Source: a bacterium (lineage in GTDB: Bacteria; UBA9089; UBA9088; JAGUXG01). From it: 17,732 nucleotides of DNA. The notes below the pieces were generated by a model. That model saw nothing but the letters and a program-made list of their open reading frames with translations. It was not told the origin of the DNA and searched no databases. Both the position numbers and the translations under genes were made by a program. Positions 7,585 through 15,099 of the stretch are shown one piece after another; position 1 is the stretch's first letter; every line of letters begins with the position of its first letter. The DNA is taken from NCBI GenBank assembly GCA_030018505.1, contig JASEHO010000014.1:1-17732 (forward strand), given 5' to 3'.

Positions 7585-8601
7585 ATGATTATTGTTCTTG
7601 AACCATCTGCCACAGAGGAAAACATCAAGCATCTTGTTGAAAAGCTGAAAAGCAAACAACTCAATCCCTTTGTTTCAAAGGGCGTGGAGAGAACCGTCAT
7701 CAATATTATTGGTGATGAGAGAATTATATCCCAAGAACAATTAGAGGCATTTCCTGGGGTAGAAAGGGTTATTTCAGTCTTAAAGCCATTTAAGTTGGCT
7801 AGCAGGGAGTTCAAGAAAGAGGATAGCATCATCAGTGTTGATGGCATAAAGATTGGAGGTAAAGAGATAGTCATTATTGCCGGACCTTGCTCAGTTGAAA
7901 ATAGGGAGCAGATCATAAATATTGCTGAGGAGGTAAAGAAAGGAGGAGCTACACTCCTGCGGGGTGGAGCCTTTAAGCCAAGAACCTCGCCCTATGCCTT
8001 TCAAGGGTTAGAAGAAGAGGGTCTAAAGATGCTTGTTGAGGCAAAAGAAAAGACTGGACTTCCCATTGTTACCGAACTTATGGATATAAAGGATATTGAC
8101 CTCCTTCTTAAATATGCTGATGTGATTCAAATAGGAGCAAGGAATATGCAGAACTTCTCTCTTCTAAAAGAACTTGGAAAGGTAAAGAGACCTGTTCTTC
8201 TAAAGCGGGGAATGTCTGCGACAGTAACAGAATTTCTTATGTCAGCAGAGTATATTCTTGCAGGTGGAAACTCGGATGTCATCTTATGTGAAAGGGGGAT
8301 AAGGACATTTGTTGACCATTCCAGAAACACACTTGATATTGCCGCTATCCCTGTCTTAAAAAGCCTCACCCATCTTCCAGTGATAGTTGACCCATCCCAT
8401 GCTGCTGGAAGAGTAAAATTGGTTGCTCCCCTGACTTTGGCGGCAATTGCTGCTGGCTCTGATGGTTTAATGATTGAGGTGCATACAAATCCAGAGGAGG
8501 CATTTTCTGACGGCGAGCAGTCCCTTACACCTTCTCAGTTCAATGAATTAGTTGAAATGTCTAAAAAGGTTGCCATTGCTGTAAATAGAAGCATTTTTTA
8601 A
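7585..8601 (+). CDS. aroF: 3-deoxy-7-phosphoheptulonate (DAHP) synthase with N-terminal ferredoxin-like regulatory domain
   Basis: 338 residues. It condenses phosphoenolpyruvate and erythrose 4-phosphate to DAHP, the first step of the shikimate pathway, in the cytoplasm. Residues 1-68 form the ferredoxin-like domain that gives tyrosine/phenylalanine feedback in the Thermotoga-type enzyme. The TIM-barrel catalytic part shows AGPCSVE (99-105, metal-ligand Cys102), RGGAFKPRTSPYAFQG (126-141), KRG (207-209), DPSHAAGR (269-276, His272) and SDGEQSL (308-314, Asp309). These residues fit an intact class I-beta enzyme of normal length. It overlaps tyrA by one base (TAATG), so the two are translationally coupled. 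The TATAAT-to-ATG distance suggests a leaderless mRNA. Feedback regulation is inferred from the domain only. Confidence 0.95.
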   Translation: MIIVLEPSATEENIKHLVEKLKSKQLNPFVSKGVERTVINIIGDERIISQEQLEAFPGVERVISVLKPFKLASREFKKEDSIISVDGIKIGGKEIVIIAGPCSVENREQIINIAEEVKKGGATLLRGGAFKPRTSPYAFQGLEEEGLKMLVEAKEKTGLPIVTELMDIKDIDLLLKYADVIQIGARNMQNFSLLKELGKVKRPVLLKRGMSATVTEFLMSAEYILAGGNSDVILCERGIRTFVDHSRNTLDIAAIPVLKSLTHLPVIVDPSHAAGRVKLVAPLTLAAIAAGSDGLMIEVHTNPEEAFSDGEQSLTPSQFNELVEMSKKVAIAVNRSIF

Positions 8602-9449
8602 TGAAGGTTGCCATAGTAGGTGTCGGCTTGATTGGTGGCTCTTTAGGTCTGGCGCTAAAAACAAAGGGATTGGCAAGCAAGGTTATTGGGATTGGAAGAA
8701 ACAAGGAGAGCCTCAAAAAAGCCGAAGAGCTTGGCTGTGTAGATTTTGCCACCGATGATCTAAAAGGGGTAAAAGATGCAGATCTTATCTTCTTGGCCAC
8801 ACCACCCTTAGCCATAATAGAGATTGGAAAGAAGATTTCTGAATTTGCCAGGGAGAGCATAATAACTGATGTTGGCTCAACAAAAGAGAGAATAGTGAAT
8901 GAGCTATCCCCTATCCTTCCTAAATTTATTGGCAGTCATCCTATGGCTGGCTCACATAGACAAGGTTCAGAAGCAGCATCTGCCTCACTTTTTTCTAGGT
9001 CATTAGTTGTAATTACACCAACCAAAGATATAGACTCTATAAAAGAAAAGGTTTCCTGTCTCTGGGAAAAGGTTGGAGCAAGGGTGATAGAGATGGATGC
9101 AGAAGAACACGACAGGATAGTCGGCCTATCCTCTCATATCCCGCATATCCTCTCTTTCTCTTTGGTGAATCTGGTAAAGAGAGGGAATGCAGAGACACTT
9201 GTTTCTACTGGATTTACAGATATGGCCAGGTTGAGCTTATCCCCTCCTTCTCTCTGGAATGAGATATGCTTGACCAACAAAAGTAATATTTTGTCTGGGT
9301 TATCCAAAATGAAGGATATAATCTCTGAGTGGCAGGAGGCAATTAAAAAGGGTGATATTTTGGAGAAATTTCAAGAGACACAAAAGGAGGCAATGGCAAT
9401 CAGCGCTCAGCTGTCAGCCAATAAAGATGCAAGTAGCTGTATATTATAA
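8601..9449 (+). CDS. tyrA: Prephenate dehydrogenase
   Basis: 282 residues. It oxidatively decarboxylates prephenate to 4-hydroxyphenylpyruvate with NAD(P) on the way to tyrosine; arogenate cannot be excluded as substrate. Seen: Rossmann motif GVGLIGGSLG (7-16), ATPP (66-69), DVGST (90-94), the family signature GSHPMAGS (111-118, His113) and the helical-domain EEHDRIVGLSSHIPH (168-182). No chorismate mutase domain is fused at the N-terminus and no ACT domain at the C-terminus, so any feedback would act on AroF. Its ATG overlaps the aroF stop in TAATG, and its 3' end overlaps the next gene by 23 bases. The catalytic assignment is firm; cofactor choice is not. Confidence 0.95.
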   Translation: MKVAIVGVGLIGGSLGLALKTKGLASKVIGIGRNKESLKKAEELGCVDFATDDLKGVKDADLIFLATPPLAIIEIGKKISEFARESIITDVGSTKERIVNELSPILPKFIGSHPMAGSHRQGSEAASASLFSRSLVVITPTKDIDSIKEKVSCLWEKVGARVIEMDAEEHDRIVGLSSHIPHILSFSLVNLVKRGNAETLVSTGFTDMARLSLSPPSLWNEICLTNKSNILSGLSKMKDIISEWQEAIKKGDILEKFQETQKEAMAISAQLSANKDASSCIL

Positions 9450-10416
9450 CAACAAGGATATTCGCATAGAAGATAGGCCAAAGCCTGCGATTGGAAAAAG
9501 GGAGATTTTGCTAAAGGTTAAGGCTTGTGGCATATGTGGCACAGATACAATGGAGTGGTATAGGATAAAGAGGGCGCCCCTTATCCTTGGCCATGAAGCC
9601 ACAGGTGAGATTGTGGAGATAGGCAATGAGGTGGATGGGTATAAGATAGGCGATAGGGTCTTTGTTAGTCATCATATCCCCTGTAATACCTGTAGCTATT
9701 GCTTGAGAGGTTATCATACAGCCTGCGAGACACTGCACAAGACAAACTATGACCCAGGAGGCTTTTCTGAGTATATCCGGGTGCCTGAGCTGAATGTGAG
9801 GTTTGGAGTATATCAGTTAGATAAAATATCCTTTGTAGATGGAACCTTGATTGAGCCTTTGGCTTGTGTTGTCCGGGGGCAAAGAATGGCTAAAATAGAG
9901 CCAGGTCAAACAATATTAGTCATAGGCGCAGGTGTGTCTGGAATCCTTCATATTGCCTTAGCCAGGGCAAGGGGCGCGGGAAGAATAATAGCTTCCGATA
10001 TAAATGAGTATCGCTTAATGAAGGCAGAAGAGCTTGGTGCTGATATAGCGGTAAAGCCAGAGAATCTGGGCCAGATAAAGGCTGACCGGGTGATTGTAGC
10101 TACATCTGCCCTTTCTGCGGCAAAGGCTTCTTTTTCCTGTGTGGATAAAGGAGGCACTATTCTCTTCTTTGCTGTTCCAGACCCAAGCCACACATTATCT
10201 ATCCCTATCACTAAATTCTGGAGGGATGAAATTACAGTTTGCACCTCTTATGGAGCCTCCCCAAGGGATTTGGCAGAAGCAGTTGAGTTGCTTAAGAGAG
10301 ATGTAGTCTCTGTAGAGGCAATTATCACCCATAGACTGAGCTTTGATGAGATTCAAGAGGGATTCAGGCTTGTGGCAGAACAAGGAGAATCAGAAAAGGT
10401 AGTAGTAGTTTTATAA
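9427..10416 (+). CDS. Zinc-dependent medium-chain alcohol/polyol dehydrogenase
   Basis: 329 residues from the ATG at 9427, which starts the conserved MQVAVYY strand; an upstream in-frame ATG at 9352 would add 25 non-conserved basic residues inside tyrA. Seen: catalytic zinc motif CGICGTD (Cys37) and GHE (His56-Glu57), structural zinc cysteines at 86, 89, 92 and 100, IEPLACVVRG, and a Rossmann motif VIGAGVSG (about 162-169) for NAD(P). It resembles the sorbitol/threonine dehydrogenase branch of the MDR superfamily. The substrate cannot be read from the sequence. It overlaps tyrA by 23 bases and has only a weak ribosome site, so translation is probably coupled. A role linked to aromatic metabolism is possible but unproven. 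Confidence 0.85.
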   Translation: MQVAVYYNNKDIRIEDRPKPAIGKREILLKVKACGICGTDTMEWYRIKRAPLILGHEATGEIVEIGNEVDGYKIGDRVFVSHHIPCNTCSYCLRGYHTACETLHKTNYDPGGFSEYIRVPELNVRFGVYQLDKISFVDGTLIEPLACVVRGQRMAKIEPGQTILVIGAGVSGILHIALARARGAGRIIASDINEYRLMKAEELGADIAVKPENLGQIKADRVIVATSALSAAKASFSCVDKGGTILFFAVPDPSHTLSIPITKFWRDEITVCTSYGASPRDLAEAVELLKRDVVSVEAIITHRLSFDEIQEGFRLVAEQGESEKVVVVL

Positions 10417-10427
10417 TGAAATCAGCT

Positions 10428-10561
10428 GGGTGTGGCTACTTTTGTCCAGACGGCTAAAAACATCTCTTACACCATAGTAAGAAAAGGAGATTATGGGGAT
10501 ATTGGAGATAAAATCTATCTCCCTATCTTTCTTATCCCCATATCCCCTTTATTTACACACC
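10428..10561 (-). mobile_element. Partial inverted copy of the family 1 MITE
   Basis: Read on the minus strand, this segment matches 7331-7471 almost base for base apart from a 7-base gap near the centre. It keeps the terminal repeat GGGTGTGGCTACT at its left edge (10428-10440) and ends at GGTGTGTAAATA (10550-10561), lacking the other half and terminal repeat. It fills most of the gap between the converging adh and mtnA genes. Its hairpin could end transcription in both directions. Confidence 0.8.
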
Positions 10562-10597
10562 TTTAGGCTATATTCATTATTTTTTACTAAATCTGAT

Positions 10598-11548
10598 TTA
10601 CTCTCGGTAATCTTCAGTAATCTTTTGTGGCTCAAATATTCCATCCTCAGTGATTATCTTGGTGATAAGTGAGGCAGGTGTAACATCAAAGGCAGGGTTT
10701 AGGCAATCAAAGTTGAAAGTTGTAACCTCCTTTTTGGGTCTTTCTTCAATCACAATCTTATTTCCGCCTGGGCAGTCTATATCTATAGTCGAAGATGGGG
10801 CAACCACATAGAACGGTATCTTGTGAAACCTTGCCAGCACAGCTATCTGATATGTGCCTATCTTATTGGCTGTATCTCCATTCTTAACAATTCTATCCGC
10901 ACCAACAAAGACTGCATCCACCAAGCCCTTGTTCATAATATAGCCTACGGCTGTATCAGCAATCAATATTGCCGAAATATCTGCCTTTTTAAGCTCCCAC
11001 ATTGTAAGTCTGCTGCCTTGCCTGACAGGTCTTGTTTCTGTAGCAAAGACCTTTATTGCAATTCCCATATCTTTGGCAAGAAGAATAGGACCAAGAGCAG
11101 TTCCAATCCCCGCTGTGGCAAGAGGTCCAGTATTACAATGGGTAAGGAGAGATGACCCATCCTTTATAAGAGAGAGCCCGTATTCTGCTATCTTCAGGCA
11201 TCTTTTCTCCTCTTCAGCCTCTATGCTTTTGGCTAAAGAGAGAAGGTCTTTCTTTTCTTCTATACCTTTCTTCATCTTATCTAAGGCATAGAATAGGTTT
11301 TTTGCTGTAGGTCTTGTATTCTTCAAAACCTCAATAGCTGAGATAGGGTTGCTGGCTAAAGCAACACCATAGCCTGCTGCAACACCTATAGCTGGCGCAC
11401 CTCTTATCGCCATCTCCTTTATTGCTATGGCAACATCCTCTGGGGTTAGACAGGAAATCCATATAACTTCTTCTGGAAGCCTTCTCTGGTCAAGAATCTC
11501 CAATATGCCGTCCTTCCATATAAGTGGCTTCGAAAAGTTTATTGGCAT
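10598..11548 (-). CDS. mtnA: S-methyl-5-thioribose-1-phosphate isomerase
   Basis: 316 residues. It converts methylthioribose 1-phosphate to methylthioribulose 1-phosphate in the methionine salvage pathway. Seen: RGAPAIGVAAGYG (49-61), THCNTG (136-141, catalytic Cys138), ETRP..QGSRLTMWEL (171-186) and VGADRIVKNGD (215-225, catalytic Asp218), all typical of MtnA within the eIF2B-like fold. The start is placed at 11548: GAGGAG sits six bases upstream and the ATG overlaps the def stop as TAATG. A start at 11572 would add eight residues inside def. No other salvage gene is nearby. The related ribose 1,5-bisphosphate isomerases are less similar at these motifs. Confidence 0.93.
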   Translation of the reverse strand: MPINFSKPLIWKDGILEILDQRRLPEEVIWISCLTPEDVAIAIKEMAIRGAPAIGVAAGYGVALASNPISAIEVLKNTRPTAKNLFYALDKMKKGIEEKKDLLSLAKSIEAEEEKRCLKIAEYGLSLIKDGSSLLTHCNTGPLATAGIGTALGPILLAKDMGIAIKVFATETRPVRQGSRLTMWELKKADISAILIADTAVGYIMNKGLVDAVFVGADRIVKNGDTANKIGTYQIAVLARFHKIPFYVVAPSSTIDIDCPGGNKIVIEERPKKEVTTFNFDCLNPAFDVTPASLITKIITEDGIFEPQKITEDYRE

Positions 11549-12033
11549 TATAATCTCCTCAGCTCTTTCCACTCTGAAAGCATCCTCTTTCTCTCTTTCT
11601 TATCTGCCCGGTCAATAAACAGGATGCCATCAAGATGATCTATCTCGTGCTGAACAGCTCTGGCTAAAAGGTCTCTAACTGTAATCTTAATCTCCTTTCC
11701 CTGTAGGCTAATGGCACTAACAACAACCTTTGTTGACCTTTCAATCTCACCAAATAGCCCAGGAAAGCTGAGACATCCCTCTGTAGCTATCTCCGCTCCT
11801 GTCTGGCTTATTATCTTGGGGTTGATAAAGACCAAAAACCTTTCTTCGTTTTTTGCGACAAAGATTCTTTCTGTCTTTCCAACCTGATTTGCAGAAAGCC
11901 CTAAAGCATTAAGAGAGGTTATAGCCTGACACATATCAGAGGCAAACCCCATTATCTCTTCATCAATGTTTTTGATGGGCTCTGCTTTCTTTCTCAATAT
12001 GGGATGACCGTATTTTTTTATCGCCAGATTCAT
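11548..12033 (-). CDS. def: Peptide deformylase
   Basis: 161 residues. It removes the formyl group from the N-terminal methionine of new proteins. All three family motifs are present: GLSANQVG (45-52, Gln50), EGCLSFPG (85-92, metal ligand Cys87) and QHEIDHLDG (128-136, His129, Glu130, His133). The motif 1 Ser-Asn in place of the common Ala-x is a mild change. The gene starts inside the 3' end of the TPR gene, with a 71-base overlap; AGGAGG lies 12 bases before the ATG, further than usual. The first coding bases lie inside one copy of a duplicated junction (11999-12131). It overlaps mtnA by one base. Confidence 0.95.
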   Translation of the reverse strand: MNLAIKKYGHPILRKKAEPIKNIDEEIMGFASDMCQAITSLNALGLSANQVGKTERIFVAKNEERFLVFINPKIISQTGAEIATEGCLSFPGLFGEIERSTKVVVSAISLQGKEIKITVRDLLARAVQHEIDHLDGILFIDRADKKERKRMLSEWKELRRL

Positions 12034-14284
12034 CTTTATCTATTGCCTCCTGTTTACCAACATGCTCCTTATGGGATGAGTGTATCTCTTTATCTGTAGG
12101 CTCTATTGCTTCTTGCTTACCAACATACTCCTTCTCAATCTTGCCAGAGATGCCAAAGGATATTGTGTTTCTTTCGCCTTTTAGTAGCTTAATCAGGTTC
12201 TGGTAACCTTCCCTGTGTTCAATCTTAGCCAGTTTTCCTGTGTTGACAGCATCAAAATAGGCATCCTGGGCCTTCTCAGTATCTCCTCTAAGCTCTAAGA
12301 TAAGCCCAATATTATTGTAAGTATTTGCCAAATAAGAGTAGGTCTTCTGTCTATCAGATGGAGATAGTCTCTCCTTTCTTAGCTTCTCCTTGAAAAGTCT
12401 GGCTGATTCTTTGTATTCTCCTTCTGCTACCTTAAGTTTTCCGCTCCTTAAATGACTATTCCCTAAATTACAGAGAAGCTCAGGGGATTTATCAATCCTT
12501 TCCCAAGTATTAGCCGACCTCTCATACTCTCCATTGAAATAGTATGCCGCACCTAAGTTATAAAGAGTCTTTGGGGAGGTAAGCCCTTTGGCTAAAGCAG
12601 AGTTATAATATTTAATGCTCAAGAGGTAGTCATTAAAATGAAGATAGGATAGGTCAGCTACGGAAAGAAAAGCCTCGGTTAAGCTGGGGTCTGCTTCAGA
12701 AGCTAAAAGGAAATGCTTAAGGGCGCCAGAATAGTCTTTCTCATCATTCAATATCTTTCCAAAAAGGTTGTGTGTCCGGGCATGTTTGCTGTCTATTTTG
12801 AAGACCTCAGTAATCTCTTTCTTTGCCTCCTCTATCCTTTTCTCCTTTACCCTGACAGATGCCAAAAGATACCTTGCTTCTATTTCTTCAGGATAGCCTT
12901 TCACCACCTCTTCTAAGACAGGGATTGCTATATTGAGTTTTTCCTCCTCAATAAAGAATTCGGCTGCTTTAGTCAGCATTTTGGGATTGATAGGCTTCTT
13001 AAACTTGAGGCTGTCTATGCAAAGACGATGGATGCTAATAAGCTCAGCATACTTTTTCTCATCAAAATAGACCTTCATCAGGAGTGAAAGGGATGGAATG
13101 TCATCTATCTTTATCTTTAGGGCACCATTCTTCAGGTAGTTGATAGCTGTTTCAGTCTTTCCTTTATAGAGAGAAACTTTTGCTAATGCAATATGAGCAG
13201 AGACGCTTCTTGGGTCCTTTTCAAGGATATGATTGGCTATCTCTTCTACCTCTTTGTATTCCTTTCTGGCTATGACGGGATTTAATATATAATCTTGAAC
13301 TTTTCTGTTTGTTGGGTCAATACTTAAACTTTTGGAGAACTTTTTGGAGGCAAGGGAAGATTTGCCTATCTTCTTATACTCCTTTCCAAACTTTTGATAC
13401 CAGTCAGCCTTTTCCTTTTTGAAGATGAGAAATTGGATGCCTTTCTCAAGGCTTTTCTCTGCCTCTTCTGTCTTTCCTTCGCTTATTTTGAGCAAGCCTT
13501 TTTCTAAGGTATCTTTTGTTGAATGGAAAAGCCAGACAGGAATAGCGGCTATAGCTATGATGATGGGGATGGCGAAGTATCTCTTTTTTATAAAGACCCT
13601 TTTCTTTGGGGGGTGCTCTTTTTTCTCCTCTTGTCTAAGAAGGGCAGTCACCTCCATCCCCTCTCCTTCCAAAGGTTCAGGTGCAACAGCAGACACTTCT
13701 TCTGGTATCTCTAAAGGTGTTTCTTCCTCTCCACCCAAAAGCTCTTCCATGTTTTCTTCTGCTGATGTCTCTATTGGCTCTTGTGGAATTTCAAGTTCTG
13801 CTGGTTCTTGGGGGGGTTTAGGTTCTATTGGTTCTTGTGAAGACCCTAAAGGTGTCTCACCCAAAATATCCTCCAGACTCTCTGGCATTTCAAGTTCTGC
13901 TGGTTCTTGAGGGGTTTCAGGTGGTAGTGGCTCTTCAAAAGGCAAGGGTTCTTCTTTGGGTAATTCCAATAAATCTTCTTCCAACGATTCTTCTCCTGAG
14001 AGTTTAATATCAGCAAGAGAGGTTTCGTCTTCTAAAGAAAATCCTTCTTCAGGACTTAGCAGTAAATCTTCTATGGATAATCCTTCTTCATGGTAGGCGG
14101 GTTCTTCTTCCTCTTCTTCCTCTTCGGCAGACACATCTTCTTCTACAGTAACCATTTCCGACAGGAGTTTTTCAATCTCCAGGACATCATCTTCTTCTAA
14201 TGCGTTTTCGGAATCTGTAGCCTTTTCTTCAGCCTCTTTTCCTTCAGGAAAAAACTCATTTGCTTTACTCAATGCCTCTTGCAT
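11963..14284 (-). CDS. Membrane-anchored TPR protein with long acidic N-terminal region
   Basis: 773 residues, function unknown. Residues 1-220 are strongly acidic and Pro/Glu-rich, with a run of eight Glu (54-61) and a repeated PQEPAELE motif (125-132, 158-165). A basic patch KKRVFIKKR (227-235) precedes one membrane helix (about 237-253). By the positive-inside rule the acidic part lies in the cytoplasm and the rest outside the membrane. About 255-700 is a series of TPR-like helical repeats, including YYNSALAKGLTSPKTLYNLG. The C-terminal about 68 residues hold an imperfect duplication (VGKQEAI...SSH twice) that runs over the start of def. The only ATG near the 5' end lies 18 bases after the tRNA and has a poor ribosome site. 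It is likely a scaffold for protein-protein contacts. Confidence 0.88.
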   Translation of the reverse strand: MQEALSKANEFFPEGKEAEEKATDSENALEEDDVLEIEKLLSEMVTVEEDVSAEEEEEEEEPAYHEEGLSIEDLLLSPEEGFSLEDETSLADIKLSGEESLEEDLLELPKEEPLPFEEPLPPETPQEPAELEMPESLEDILGETPLGSSQEPIEPKPPQEPAELEIPQEPIETSAEENMEELLGGEEETPLEIPEEVSAVAPEPLEGEGMEVTALLRQEEKKEHPPKKRVFIKKRYFAIPIIIAIAAIPVWLFHSTKDTLEKGLLKISEGKTEEAEKSLEKGIQFLIFKKEKADWYQKFGKEYKKIGKSSLASKKFSKSLSIDPTNRKVQDYILNPVIARKEYKEVEEIANHILEKDPRSVSAHIALAKVSLYKGKTETAINYLKNGALKIKIDDIPSLSLLMKVYFDEKKYAELISIHRLCIDSLKFKKPINPKMLTKAAEFFIEEEKLNIAIPVLEEVVKGYPEEIEARYLLASVRVKEKRIEEAKKEITEVFKIDSKHARTHNLFGKILNDEKDYSGALKHFLLASEADPSLTEAFLSVADLSYLHFNDYLLSIKYYNSALAKGLTSPKTLYNLGAAYYFNGEYERSANTWERIDKSPELLCNLGNSHLRSGKLKVAEGEYKESARLFKEKLRKERLSPSDRQKTYSYLANTYNNIGLILELRGDTEKAQDAYFDAVNTGKLAKIEHREGYQNLIKLLKGERNTISFGISGKIEKEYVGKQEAIEPTDKEIHSSHKEHVGKQEAIDKDESGDKKIRSSHIEKESRAHQKH
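11999..12131. repeat. Imperfect tandem duplication of the TPR-def junction
   Basis: Segments 11999-12068 and 12071-12131 align along their length, sharing ATGGGATGA at one end and TTACCAACAT(A/G)CTCC at the other, with about nine bases of net gap in the middle. The copy at 11999-12068 includes the ribosome site and first codons of def. The other copy lies wholly in the TPR gene. Confidence 0.8.
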
Positions 14285-14302
14285 CTTTTATCTTGAAAAA
14301 AA

Positions 14303-14376
14303 TAGCGGCGCAGGGACTTGAACCCCGGACCCCGCGGATATGAGCCGCGTGCTCTAACCAACTGAGCTACACCGCC
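14303..14376 (-). tRNA. tRNA with anticodon CAT (elongator Met, or Ile2)
   Basis: A 74-base cloverleaf: acceptor GGCGGTG/CGCCGCT with a G-T first pair, D arm GCTC/GAGC, anticodon stem CGCGG/CCGCG around loop CTCATAT, variable GGGTC, T arm CGGGG-TTCAAGT-CCCTG and discriminator A. CCA is not encoded; seven T follow directly. The pattern resembles elongator tRNA-Met more than initiator tRNA. A lysidine-modified tRNA-Ile(CAT) cannot be ruled out by eye. Confidence 0.93.
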
Positions 14377-14396
14377 ATTTTTTGATTATATAATGT

Positions 14397-14425
14397 ATAA
14401 TACCTATTTTGGAAGATAAAATCAA
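14397..14425 (-). promoter_or_regulatory. Sigma-70-type promoter of the tRNA gene
   Basis: On the minus strand: TTGATT (14420-14425), a 17-base spacer, TATTAT (14397-14402). The predicted start falls near 14390, about 14 bases before the mature tRNA end. It may also serve the TPR-def-mtnA genes behind the tRNA. Confidence 0.65.
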
Positions 14426-14568
14426 GTTTTTATGTAATACCTTTAGTTTAGGATTGAGATTGGTAATAAAATAGCTTCCATCCGGATTTTTTGTTAAATT
14501 ACCATTTAGCCTCTTTTTTTGAGATACTTATTTGCCCAGAGACATTTAAGTGTTTCCCCTCACTTAAT

Positions 14569-14596
14569 ATATCGGCATAATTGAAGTTATCCTAAA
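14569..14596 (-). promoter_or_regulatory. Sigma-28 (FliA/SigD)-type promoter D
   Basis: On the minus strand: TTTAG (14592-14596), 14 bases, TGCCGATAT (14569-14577). The spacing equals that of sites A-C. It points toward the tRNA and TPR-def-mtnA unit, about 190 bases upstream of the tRNA. Confidence 0.6.
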
Positions 14597-14660
14597 GCAT
14601 TATTTTGCTTTTTTTGTCAAAGAATGCTTCAGTCTCGGTAAAGTGTTACGAAATTTTTAA

Positions 14661-15078
14661 CCACAAAGATCACAAATTGAATATGCAGAAGGAAGAGATG
14701 AAGAAAGATTTATTGCCTACAAGATACATGCTGCCTCTAAGTTTGAATGGCAGGGATACTCTTTGCCGCCTCTAATCTTTGGTTCTTCAAATTCAGAGAG
14801 CCTTATCTGTTGTTTTGCTAAAAGTCAGGGAAGGATGTGTAACCCCTCAGTTATCAGTTGAAAAATGTGTTTAAGGAGAAGGGGAAAGGGAGAAAAAGAA
14901 AGAATTGGAGAAAATTTCAAAGTATTATAAAGTATTGTTTTTGATAGATGCTTTCCCCTATTCTCCATAATTCCCCTTTTCTCCTTTTTTACTTTATCTC
15001 TATAGTTCACTATCTTTTTATCCACCGAGTAACTGAGGCATTACAAGGATGTGTAAATATTGCTTGATTTTGCCATAA
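14661..15078 (+). pseudogene. Possible short coding relic split by a MITE
   Basis: From 14661 a frame is open without a start codon (reading ...EYAEGRDEERFIAYKIHA...). Removing the element 14839-15044 and one 8-base target copy restores the frame to a stop at 15076-15078, giving 68 codons in total. The composition looks coding, but no family was recognised. It may be chance in a non-coding gap. Confidence 0.25.
14839..15044. mobile_element. IS66-like miniature inverted-repeat element (family 2) with 8-base target duplication
   Basis: Termini GTAACCCCTCAGTTA (14839-14853) and TAACTGAGGCATTAC (15030-15044) are imperfect inverted repeats that end in GTAA/TTAC. The element is flanked by exact 8-base direct repeats AAGGATGT (14831-14838 and 15045-15052). 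GTAA ends and 8-base duplications are established traits of the IS66 family. The 206-base interior has no gene and folds as a long hairpin (14873-14886 with 14971-14986). Confidence 0.85.
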
Positions 15079-15093
15079 GTTTTAGGATATAAT
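15064..15093 (+). promoter_or_regulatory. Sigma-70-type promoter of the Ntn hydrolase-tmk-efp-folK cluster
   Basis: TTGATT (15064-15069), an 18-base spacer, and a perfect TATAAT (15088-15093). The expected start, seven bases downstream, is the A of the ATG at 15100, implying a fully leaderless mRNA. The family 2 element and its target copy end only 11 bases upstream of the -35. Confidence 0.8.
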
Positions 15094-15099
15094 GAAAGT

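Noticed and set aside
9352..9426. N-terminal extension of the alcohol dehydrogenase
   Set aside because: The 25 added residues are basic, non-conserved and encoded inside tyrA; the family N-terminus begins at 9427.
13419..13910. 163-residue plus-strand open frame
   Set aside because: It is antisense to the acidic, low-complexity part of the TPR gene. Its Ser-rich sequence is the mirror of Glu/Pro-rich codons, and it has no ribosome site.
14303..14376. Initiator tRNA-fMet
   Set aside because: The first pair is G-T rather than the initiator C-A mismatch, and the anticodon stem lacks the three G-C pairs in initiator order next to the loop.
14825..15025. 66-residue minus-strand open frame
   Set aside because: It lies almost wholly in the family 2 MITE and follows its hairpin arms; no coding character.
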